NCBI GenBank assembly: GCA_963667855.2
Contig: CAXXKI010000035.1
Location: 23,956 to 87,955, forward strand
Length of the DNA: 64,000 nucleotides
Reading direction: 5' to 3'
Source: G963667855 sp963667855
GTDB taxonomy: Bacteria > Planctomycetota > Phycisphaerae > UBA1845
Part shown: one piece after another, positions 52,722-62,924 of the stretch
Layout: each line of letters begins with the position of its first letter
Position numbering within the stretch: position 1 is the first letter of the stretch
Notes under the pieces: generated by a model
Database searches by the model: none
Seen by the model: only the letters and a program-made list of their open reading frames with translations
What the model was told of the DNA's origin: nothing
Made by a program: the position numbers and the translations under genes

Positions 52722-53033
52722 CTAGCCGATAATCGCCAATACGTCATTCTCATGAAGAATGACGTATTCCTGCCCATTGATCTCGACGTTGGTTCCGGAA
52801 TATTTGCCGTAAAATACCTCGTCGCCGATCTTCACATCCATCTGTCCACGCTCACCGCTATCCAGCAGTTTCCCGGGACCAGTCGCCACCACTTTGCCTC
52901 TCTGCGGTTTTTCCCGTGCGGAGTCGGGAAGCACAATACCACCGGCGGTTACTTCTTCGGCCGAGCCCTGAGAGACGACAATCCGATCATCCAAAGGACG
53001 TATGTTGATTTTCTTGGCTGCTGCTGTTGCCAT
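52722..53033 (-). CDS. groES: Co-chaperonin GroES
   Basis: 103 residues. IRPLDDRIVVSQGSAEEVTAGGIVLPDSAREKPQ contains the mobile loop, and YSGTNVEINGQEYVILHENDVLAIIG is the family C-terminus. It caps GroEL. It sits between the two groEL genes and presumably serves both. Confidence 0.96.
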   Translation of the reverse strand: MATAAAKKINIRPLDDRIVVSQGSAEEVTAGGIVLPDSAREKPQRGKVVATGPGKLLDSGERGQMDVKIGDEVFYGKYSGTNVEINGQEYVILHENDVLAIIG

Positions 53034-53114
53034 TTATATTTCTCCGTATCCTGTTCGCTTTATATAGCAAATCCTTAGCCAGCTTCGAGGGCGATAACCC
53101 CTGAACCGGAACTA

Positions 53115-54743
53115 TTACATCATACCTTCATCCATCCCGGGAGCCGGCATGTCATCATCATCACTCGGTTTTTCCGTAATGATACAATCGGTGCTCAGCA
53201 ACAATCGGGCAACGCTGCTGGCGTTTTCAAGCGCACTGCGAACCACTTTCGCCGGATCGATAACCCCGTCCTTGACCAGGTCGGTGTATTCATCTGTTCG
53301 GGCGTTGTAGCCGAAATCGCCTTTACCCTCTTTGACTTTGTGCACGACAACGCCAGGCTGTTTTCCGGCGTTTTCAGCAATTTGACGAAGCGGCATGCTC
53401 AGGACTTCGCGAATTATATTTACGCCAATCTTCTCGTCGCCTGAAGCTTTTACCTTATCCAGCGCACCTTCACAGCGAATCAGCATTACGCCACCGCCAA
53501 CGACGATGCCTTCTTCGATCGCTGCGCGAGTTGCGTGCAGAGCATCCTCGATTCTGGCTTTCTTCTCTTTCATTTCCGTTTCGGTTGCCGCACCAACATT
53601 GATCTGGGCAACACCGCCGGAGAGCTTCGCCAGACGCTCCTGCAGTTTTTCCCTATCATAATCGGAAGTGGTCGCTTCGATCTCAGCTCGGATCTGGCTG
53701 ATACGAGCCTGAATATTCTCGCTCGAACCCGCTCCCTCGATGATCGTGGTGTTATCCGCGTTCACCCGAATCTTCTTCGCCTGCCCGAGATCGTTGATCG
53801 TTACGCTCTCCAGATCTATTCCCAGATCCTTCATGATCGCTCGACCACCGGTCAACTCAGCGATGTCCTGAAGCATGGCCTTTCGCCGATCACCATAACC
53901 CGGAGCCTTAATCGCACAGATCGAAACCACACCGCGAAGCTTGTTAACCACCAAAGTAGCCAGCGCTTCACCTTCAACGTCTTCGGCGATGATCAACAGA
54001 GGCTTCTTCGCCTTGACCACTTTCTCCAGAATGGGAACCAGCTTCTGAACATTGCTGATCTTATCCTCGTGAATAAGAACAAATGCCTTGTCCAGTTCAG
54101 CTTCCATTGATTCCTGGTTGGTCGCAAAATGAGGCGAAAGGAAACCACGATCAAACTGCATACCCTCGACAAAATCTACGGTCGTTTCCGCAGTCTTGCC
54201 CTCTTCGACAGTGATCGCTCCATCTTTTCCAACCGATTCGAAACAATCGGCCAGAACCTTGCCGATTTCCTCGTCGTTGTTGGCCGAAATCGAAGCTACA
54301 TTGATGATGTCATCACGACTTCCCGATTTGACCGGACGAGCTTTGCTCTTCAGCTCCGCGGTGACCGCATCGACGGCCTTTACGATTCCCCGGCATAGAG
54401 CATTCGCGTCAGCACCGGCCGCTATGTTTCGCAAGCCTACCTTGAAGATAGCTTCGGCCATTACGGTTGCGGTGGTCGTACCGTCACCGGCAGTTTTGCT
54501 GGTCTTGCTGGCCGCTTCCTTGACCAACTGGGCACCGGTATTCTCATACTTGTCGGTAAGATCGATCTCTTCCGCCACGCTGACCCCATCCTTGGTGACC
54601 GTAGGGGCACCCCATCCCTTATCGAGGACGGCGTTACGGCCTTTCGGACCAAGCGTAACCTTCACCGCTTTGGCCAGCTTTTCTACGCCGGACAACAAGG
54701 CGTATCTCGCGTCCTCCTGAAAAGCTAACTGCTTAACTGCCAT
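53115..54743 (-). CDS. groEL: Chaperonin GroEL, first copy
   Basis: 542 residues from the ATG at 54743, where AGGAGG is eight bases upstream; longer readings extend into the leader. VTLGPKGRNAVLDKGWGAP near 32 and AGDGTTTATVMAEAI near 85 are standard, and the apical AIKAPGYGDRRKAMLQDIAELTG near 270 is intact. The tail DMPAPGMDEGMM keeps Met-rich residues like the GGM tail. First gene of the chaperone group, with a CIRCE-like element and candidate promoter upstream. This copy looks like the general housekeeping GroEL. Confidence 0.95.
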   Translation of the reverse strand: MAVKQLAFQEDARYALLSGVEKLAKAVKVTLGPKGRNAVLDKGWGAPTVTKDGVSVAEEIDLTDKYENTGAQLVKEAASKTSKTAGDGTTTATVMAEAIFKVGLRNIAAGADANALCRGIVKAVDAVTAELKSKARPVKSGSRDDIINVASISANNDEEIGKVLADCFESVGKDGAITVEEGKTAETTVDFVEGMQFDRGFLSPHFATNQESMEAELDKAFVLIHEDKISNVQKLVPILEKVVKAKKPLLIIAEDVEGEALATLVVNKLRGVVSICAIKAPGYGDRRKAMLQDIAELTGGRAIMKDLGIDLESVTINDLGQAKKIRVNADNTTIIEGAGSSENIQARISQIRAEIEATTSDYDREKLQERLAKLSGGVAQINVGAATETEMKEKKARIEDALHATRAAIEEGIVVGGGVMLIRCEGALDKVKASGDEKIGVNIIREVLSMPLRQIAENAGKQPGVVVHKVKEGKGDFGYNARTDEYTDLVKDGVIDPAKVVRSALENASSVARLLLSTDCIITEKPSDDDDMPAPGMDEGMM

Positions 54744-54832
54744 AGATGTAGCCTCCTTAGCTATTTTGTCCTCGTTGGAGTATTTTCTGGCTGCTTCCAG
54801 ATCCCAACGATGCGAACGTATACATTTTCCGC

Positions 54833-54860
54833 TTAGCACATAAGCAAGGCCGGTGCCTAA
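54833..54860. promoter_or_regulatory. Degenerate CIRCE-like element upstream of groEL
   Basis: TTAGCAC, 13 further bases, then GTGCCTAA resembles the HrcA operator (TTAGCACTC-N9-GAGTGCTAA), but the right half has an extra base and only seven bases of each half fit. It lies about 95 bases upstream of the groEL ATG, where such operators occur. TTGCTT overlaps it on the minus strand as a possible -35. Confidence 0.35.
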
Positions 54861-55014
54861 AGAAACTTTCTGCAAGATTGTTTATAACTTTTTGAATTAC
54901 AGCAAGTTAAGCTCACGACCGGCTGGACGCGAATATTACACTTACCCTGCCGTTGTGGCAGAATGCTGTCCGGGGAGTTATTTCGGATGCCAAATTGACA
55001 GATTTATGCGGACC

Positions 55015-55042
55015 GGCGCCCGGTGTTGAACCACCGGGCGCC
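55015..55042 (-). terminator. GC-rich hairpin after the metalloprotease gene
   Basis: GGCGCCCGGTG-N6-CACCGGGCGCC, a perfect 11-base-pair stem, lies 18 bases beyond the protease stop. There is no U-run. Like the hairpins after ilvD and groEL it may be a terminator type that does not need one. Confidence 0.5.
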
Positions 55043-55060
55043 ATCTATCCAATTGCTGCC

Positions 55061-58000
55061 TTACCGAGCTTTTCGAATACTCCGCTTAAGCGGCTTCACT
55101 TCGACCGATGAAGAATCCAGTTTCTTCAACCCCGGGATGGCCACATGTTCGATACTGAGCAGTTCCCGTTCATCCACCAGTATCGAAGGCAATTCCAACG
55201 GAGAAGAGCCGGCTTTATTGCGCAGGTAGCGAACCCCGTCCTTCGGCATATCGAAAGACTCGATAATACTTATAGAGGTGTTGTTAAGTGGTACGTCGCG
55301 TTTCTTTGCCGAGCCGTCTATGCATTGGATATCCAGCCAGAATCCCGCGTGCGGCTCAGCCGGCGGTTCTCCAAACCAGTAATTGCACACCCACTCCCAT
55401 TGTTCAGAAGTGCTGTTGTACGTGTACTGGGCATAGAAGTTGGAAGTAATCCCTACTTCGGGCTCTTCCGCCAATATCCAACCCGCTTGTGGAGTCGAGA
55501 ACTCCATCACCAGCCACGGATTGTCCGGAATCGTAACAGGCACGTCAAGCGCAACGTTTAGGACCAGGACCTGCTCATCGGGCAGCCCTGTACCGGAAGC
55601 GTACGTTCCTGCTATCTGGGTTCCACCTTCGCATGGAGAACCATCGAACAACGCAGCCCCTAAATCGAAAGCCCCACCGCCACCGCCGTAAACGGATATC
55701 TGATAATACTGCAAATCCCTATCCGAGCCGACCAGCACCACATCGTCTGCCATCGGTGCACCAGGATTGTACGACGTGCTTACGGGATCTATCTCGTTCT
55801 GATACTCCGGACAAGCGGCGGTCGCACAACTCGTTCCGTTACCTTCAAAGAATCTGCCGTCGGCCGTACAAGCTGCTTCTGTCGTTAACGAACAACTCCA
55901 ATCCGCCGAATCGCAGCATGCTCCCTGGGTACCTGGCGAACAATTCACCGTCGCACAAGTCGTCCCGTCTCCCTGGAACGTTCCACCGAAGACATTAACA
56001 CAATCGTCTTCCGTTTCTTCCGAGCAGGTTTCATCGGTATGGCAACACGCTCCAACTCCCGGCGGTCCCGGCACGCATTCCAGAACTGCCCAGAAACCGG
56101 CATAAGGAGCAGGTGATCCGCTGAAAGCGAAATCGCATCCCCACGGAGGATCATCCTCGCCGAAAATGTCATCGGTGGAACCAACCTCAGCCACCTCACT
56201 TTGAATCCAACCCGCCTCATCGGTGGAGAACGTTACAACCATCCACACCGTTTGCGGCAGATTAACCGGGGCGTCAGACAGATCTGCGCTTAGAATATAA
56301 ATATCATCATTGGGAACATCCAACCAGGTGGAAGAGGTGCCCTCTATGAGTGTTCCTCCTAATCCCGGGCAGGCGGTATACAACTCCGCCGTAACGTCAA
56401 ATGCCGCACCCTCGTTTGCATAAACCGCTATTTCGTAATAGATCAGATTCCGGTCAGATCCCGACAACGTAATATCGTCAGCCATTGCCATCCCCGCACC
56501 GGGTGAATAGAGAGTGGTAATCGGGTCGATACCATTGAAATATTCAGGGCAAGATGCAGTCGCGCACGTAGTTCCTTCGCCTTCAAACACTCCACTATCC
56601 GCCAGGCACGCCGCCTCGGAAACATCACTGCAAGTCCAGTCTACCAGGCTGCAGCACGCTCCGACTGCACTGGAGCAGTTCGCCACGCTGCAATCGGTGT
56701 AATCGCCCAGATATAATCCTCCTGCCGATACGCAGTCTACCTGCGTGTAATCGTTACACGATTCATCAGGCATGCAGCATGCTCCGGTCGGCGGTGGTGT
56801 ACAATCCTCTTCCGAACAAAGCGAATCGTCCCCGCGATAATCGCCACCGGCCGTCATGCAAGCGGATTCCAAACCTTCGCTGCATGAACCATCCGGATGG
56901 CAGCACGCGCCTGTCGCGCATTCCGTAGTCGCACAATCGGTGTCTGCTCCCTGGAATTGACCGCCGGATACGGCACAATCCGGTTCGAGTAAATCCAGGC
57001 AGCCTCCGGTCGAATAACAACAGGCTCCTTTGCAGGTATCGGCATCGCAGAAGGTACCCCCTCCGACGAAACTGCCGCCAAGTGCATCGCAATCGTCTTC
57101 CGTTCCCTCCGAGCAGGTGCCATTGGGTTTACAGCAAGCGCCGATCGGTATGGAACAATCGGATATTTCGCAGGATAAACCTAATCCCTGGAAAACACCC
57201 CCGTTGGTAGTGCAATCGGCATCCGTCGTAATGACACAACTTTCATCAGGCAGGCAACAGGCTCCCTGGTTAGCCGCCGGGCAGGTCAACTCGCCGCAAA
57301 CAGTCTCCATTCCCTGGAATGTCCCGCCGGCAATCTCGCAGTTATCCAGAGCGAAATTGAGACACCCGCCGGTAAAGAAACAGCACGCACCACTGCAGGT
57401 CAGACCGTCGCATGTAGTACCGTCACCACTGTAGAACCCGCCGCCGGTTTGGCAGGCAGTTGGAGTTTCCACAATGCAGGTGGCATCGCCATAACAGCAG
57501 GCACCTTCATGCACCCCGGAAAAAGAACGCATCATGATCGAGTAATCCACAAGATCTACATCGCCGTCACCGTCAAAATCGCTGCATTCACAGCCGGAAA
57601 CCAGCGATCGTCCGGGACCATCGAAACAATCCGCGAACAACGCGAAATCTTCCAAATCAACGTCTTCATCTCCGTCCAGGTCCCCCGACGATCTTTGCGT
57701 CGACAACTGCCACGACACCGTCCCCTCGCTTACGTCGTTAATCGCCCGAACTGTAATCGTATACGGAGTGGAAGACATCACCGGTTCCGCCCAAAAAACA
57801 ACTCCCGAGGCCGGATTTATGCTCATACCCGCAGGACCTGAGACTAGTGCCCAGTTGGTTATGGGATTCATACACCCCGGAGCAGCCAACGCCGGAGTTG
57901 GTCCAACGTACGTTTGACCGCAAACTACCGCGTGGTCGGCAATCGGCTCTATGCTCGGACCGGCCTGGTGAACCGCCAGAGGCAAAACCTGTACTGACGA

Positions 58001-59347
58001 ACCGGCTCCGTTCGTCGCTCGAACGTTTAACTCATACTGGAACGGCGATTTAACCGGCTCTAGCCATGATACTACCCCCGTATTCGGATCGATTGTCATT
58101 CCCGATTGGGGATTATCCAAGCTCCAGGTAATAGGGGACATATTAATTGGATGCGCAACCTCGGGAACAGGCCCCGTAAACGGCTGATCGCAGGTAATAA
58201 CCCGCTGACTCATGGGGCTTATCGTCGGTATAGCCTGAGTCACTTCCAGGGTCGTGAAGTAAAGAACGTCGTTATTATCCTCGTATTCCTCCGCCACCTG
58301 GTTCAAATCATCAAGCATGGTCCCCACGTAATAAGTTCCCGGAACCAGGTCAGGCATGTTCAAAACCGCGTCGAAATCGAGAGCCTCCTGGAAAGGCAAA
58401 TCAAGCATGGCGTCGGCTATCAGGATATCCGTGGTTTGAATCGTATCATCCTCTGACAGGTAAATACCGTACCGAACACCGAGCTCGCTGGACGTACCGA
58501 AGTTTTCCACCACACAACGTATACTGATTTCCTCGTTCGGACCGACGGCCTCCGGTTCAAAAAATACAGGGATCGCTCGCCCTACCGCGGTACTGCTGAA
58601 AGAATATCCCGCATTGGCAATATCCACCAGGCTGTCCGTACTGCCCGAAGGTGGATATAGAAAACGCAAACCGTTCCTGTCCGGAGTGTGCGTTTCTATG
58701 ATATTGTTTACCCCAATTGGTCCACCGCTGGGATACCGAGGATTCATGGTTTGTATGTTAAAAGGCGTTCCCGCCGGTTCATCACCTATCGGGTCGTGCC
58801 CCAGTCCCAGTGCATGGCCCAGTTCATGTACTGCTACCAGGAGCAACGAGAAACCGTTTTCGTTCGCGCCGGTTATCGCCGTATAGTCCGGGTTGGGATC
58901 GAATATCCAGCCTACACCATTTGGCATATCGCTGAAGAACATATCCATATCCGCCCATTCGCTGCCAACATTGACCATGAAAGTGACCCCAAGCACACCG
59001 GGATCCAGTGACTCCGCGGCAACCGCCATCGTATCGCTATAGCCGTCGTAGTGGTCAACCTGCGGATCGCTTTCCAGGGTATAATACGAATACTCAAAGT
59101 CTGCCGCCGGAACCATGTTCCACAACCCCATGGCCGCAAGGTAATGTGTTTCCGTATCACTTCCGGGAGGGAACGTGGATGGCGCCAGATACCTTATGGA
59201 TTGCCCTCCAGGCCAGACTATGTTTGCACCTTCAACCTGGAAATAGGAAAAGCCAACAGCACGATCACCGCACAAGATAAGCGAGCACGCCAGAAGCAAA
59301 ATGCCAAAAACATTCAAGTGGTTACCGGTAAAGAGGGTCTTTTTCAT
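55061..59347 (-). CDS. Secreted matrixin-like metalloprotease with CARDB, Ig-like, dockerin-like and cysteine-repeat regions
   Basis: 1428 residues. A basic start and hydrophobic segment (about 12-32) give a signal peptide. The protease domain (about 35-235) has VHELGHALGLGHD near 168, the HExxHxxGxxH zinc site, and an MN-containing turn (IQTMNPRY) as in metzincins. A CARDB-like region follows (about 250-370), then two Ig-like repeats. Next is a dockerin-like EF-hand pair (DLDGDEDVDLEDFALFADC, then DFDGDGDVDLVDY) near 555-605. Ten GACC-started cysteine repeats come in two blocks of eight and two, each block followed by a related beta-rich domain (CPEY.N.IDP..T). The basic C-terminus has no PEP-CTERM or LPXTG signal. 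Likely exported; target unknown. Confidence 0.85.
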   Translation of the reverse strand: MKKTLFTGNHLNVFGILLLACSLILCGDRAVGFSYFQVEGANIVWPGGQSIRYLAPSTFPPGSDTETHYLAAMGLWNMVPAADFEYSYYTLESDPQVDHYDGYSDTMAVAAESLDPGVLGVTFMVNVGSEWADMDMFFSDMPNGVGWIFDPNPDYTAITGANENGFSLLLVAVHELGHALGLGHDPIGDEPAGTPFNIQTMNPRYPSGGPIGVNNIIETHTPDRNGLRFLYPPSGSTDSLVDIANAGYSFSSTAVGRAIPVFFEPEAVGPNEEISIRCVVENFGTSSELGVRYGIYLSEDDTIQTTDILIADAMLDLPFQEALDFDAVLNMPDLVPGTYYVGTMLDDLNQVAEEYEDNNDVLYFTTLEVTQAIPTISPMSQRVITCDQPFTGPVPEVAHPINMSPITWSLDNPQSGMTIDPNTGVVSWLEPVKSPFQYELNVRATNGAGSSVQVLPLAVHQAGPSIEPIADHAVVCGQTYVGPTPALAAPGCMNPITNWALVSGPAGMSINPASGVVFWAEPVMSSTPYTITVRAINDVSEGTVSWQLSTQRSSGDLDGDEDVDLEDFALFADCFDGPGRSLVSGCECSDFDGDGDVDLVDYSIMMRSFSGVHEGACCYGDATCIVETPTACQTGGGFYSGDGTTCDGLTCSGACCFFTGGCLNFALDNCEIAGGTFQGMETVCGELTCPAANQGACCLPDESCVITTDADCTTNGGVFQGLGLSCEISDCSIPIGACCKPNGTCSEGTEDDCDALGGSFVGGGTFCDADTCKGACCYSTGGCLDLLEPDCAVSGGQFQGADTDCATTECATGACCHPDGSCSEGLESACMTAGGDYRGDDSLCSEEDCTPPPTGACCMPDESCNDYTQVDCVSAGGLYLGDYTDCSVANCSSAVGACCSLVDWTCSDVSEAACLADSGVFEGEGTTCATASCPEYFNGIDPITTLYSPGAGMAMADDITLSGSDRNLIYYEIAVYANEGAAFDVTAELYTACPGLGGTLIEGTSSTWLDVPNDDIYILSADLSDAPVNLPQTVWMVVTFSTDEAGWIQSEVAEVGSTDDIFGEDDPPWGCDFAFSGSPAPYAGFWAVLECVPGPPGVGACCHTDETCSEETEDDCVNVFGGTFQGDGTTCATVNCSPGTQGACCDSADWSCSLTTEAACTADGRFFEGNGTSCATAACPEYQNEIDPVSTSYNPGAPMADDVVLVGSDRDLQYYQISVYGGGGGAFDLGAALFDGSPCEGGTQIAGTYASGTGLPDEQVLVLNVALDVPVTIPDNPWLVMEFSTPQAGWILAEEPEVGITSNFYAQYTYNSTSEQWEWVCNYWFGEPPAEPHAGFWLDIQCIDGSAKKRDVPLNNTSISIIESFDMPKDGVRYLRNKAGSSPLELPSILVDERELLSIEHVAIPGLKKLDSSSVEVKPLKRSIRKAR

Positions 59348-60177
59348 TGTTCATTCCCCCTTTCCCTGGCCTTGACGTCAGCTTTTTTGACTTGCCCCTT
59401 CCCCCGCAGAATGCTTGTAGAATCATCCTCCTTGTCAGCTTCACCTTTAGCCCGCTTGAGTGATACGGGGCTATATTCCACCAGGACCCGCTTACCGGCC
59501 TGCTGGTCGAGTCGATACTTCTTACTGGTTTCCAAAACCGTTTTCAGGTTCGCCACGAAGTCGGTATAGCGAACTCCCCGACCGGCAGTCGCCTCCGCAT
59601 TGGTATTAACCTTAACCTTCATATTATGGACTTCATTAACCTGGGCGTGGGGATCGTAATTCGCCGAACCATTAACTTCGACAAAACTGCGATTATCAAT
59701 GCCAGTCACAGGCTGGTTGTGCGCGCTGTAAATGCGATCCGTGCCTTTCTCATCCGTAACAACCTTGAAAGCCCCCCGGTACAACCCCACAACCGGAAAG
59801 GTTTTATATTCCGGTAGCACCATCAGGATCCATTTTTCACCGGACGCGAATTGCGGGGCACAGCAGATTCGCATTTGCGTATCCCCAACCTTGCCTCCGG
59901 GAACGACCAGCGAAAAAGTATCCGAGGCCTTGTCCGGCGAACCTTTAAAATACTCGACGTTCTTAAAAGTTACCTCAGATTCGATCCGCCGCGGATTCTC
60001 CGCCCAATAGGGACGAACCGATTCCACCTCTCCCACAAATGCCTGACCGGTATAGTCAGAGATGACCTCCAGATTCATAGGAGCGATACTGCTGCCCACA
60101 GCGAATTGACCTGCCCCACTGGCCAGCATCGCCAATATCAGCCCTATCCTTACTACCTCGACACGAGAACAGTTCAT
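59344..60177 (-). CDS. Secreted hypothetical protein, partner of the metalloprotease
   Basis: 277 residues from the ATG at 60177, chosen for GAGG seven bases upstream and the signal peptide it exposes (VVRIGLILAMLASGAGQFAVG). The mature part has a beta-rich segment, QAFVGEVESVRPYW...EVTFKNVEYFKGS...VVPGGKVG with MRICCAP and WILMVLPEY, of a type that is found in other secreted bacterial proteins; I do not give it a name. The C-terminus is charged. The stop overlaps the protease start by ATGA, so the two products are made in linked amounts, which suggests a partner, chaperone or inhibitor. That is inference. Confidence 0.7.
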   Translation of the reverse strand: MNCSRVEVVRIGLILAMLASGAGQFAVGSSIAPMNLEVISDYTGQAFVGEVESVRPYWAENPRRIESEVTFKNVEYFKGSPDKASDTFSLVVPGGKVGDTQMRICCAPQFASGEKWILMVLPEYKTFPVVGLYRGAFKVVTDEKGTDRIYSAHNQPVTGIDNRSFVEVNGSANYDPHAQVNEVHNMKVKVNTNAEATAGRGVRYTDFVANLKTVLETSKKYRLDQQAGKRVLVEYSPVSLKRAKGEADKEDDSTSILRGKGQVKKADVKARERGNEQ

Positions 60178-60608
60178 GGTATTCCTCACTACTTTCGAGC
60201 CCACTGCCGGAGCTCCTTTTGAAAACCAATGCAATCCATGTCCAACAAACCGTTGAAGCAGAGGCCTGCACCTCCGATAACCTCGATTATAACAGCTTCA
60301 AAGAAGGTTTTGTTCGATTTTAACCGCGATTCAACCAAATAATAATTCGGACATTTCTGCCCTCCGCGATACCAACACCAGTCCATTATCCGGCTTTTAT
60401 TTTGAACACGCCCCGCCGCTTATCTTCCGTAGCCAAAGAAGTTAGAAAAACAGACCGGCAAAATAAAACAGAACGAACTTGTTGAACCAATGCGATTTCG
60501 TTGTTTTAAGCGCCCTGAAACCTGCTTCGTTCAGCTCGGATACTCATATAACCCCCTGTCCGTACCGATGAAAACTTCTACCAGAAGTTGAGAAGCTGGA
60601 GTAAATAC
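60178..60608. other. Divergent intergenic region
   Basis: 430 bases between the secreted protein and the hybrid kinase. It must hold promoters for both directions, but none matches consensus well. The inverted repeat AACTTCT-ACC-AGAAGTT at 60573-60589 lies 19 bases before the kinase ATG. Confidence 0.45.
60573..60589. repeat. Inverted repeat just upstream of the hybrid kinase
   Basis: AACTTCT-ACC-AGAAGTT, perfect 7-base arms with a 3-base loop, ten bases before the GGAG ribosome site. As RNA it could be a translation-limiting hairpin; as DNA, an operator. Confidence 0.45.
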
Positions 60609-62660
<2,052 letters not shown>

Positions 62661-62924
62661 AATCACCGCTCCATATCCAGGAGTTTGCGCGTTGGACCGG
62701 ATAAGATTTGCATGCCTTGATTTAAGTCCGAATATCTTAATTATCTTTTTTTGTCCTATATTTCCAGCATATGCGGGGCAATCACAAACACTTTTTGAGC
62801 CTCAAGTTCGACCTTTTCTTCAGCACAGGATCCGGCGAAATTAGACGATGAAAAGAGACAATGCGGGTAATGCGACCGTAATCGAATGTTAGAGATCGTC
62901 TGCTTATTCTTTTTGAGGTTACAG

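Noticed and set aside
55300..57600. The cysteine-repeat region as a DNA tandem repeat or assembly artefact
   Set aside because: The repeats share amino acid pattern but differ in nucleotide sequence, so they are protein modules, not a DNA satellite.
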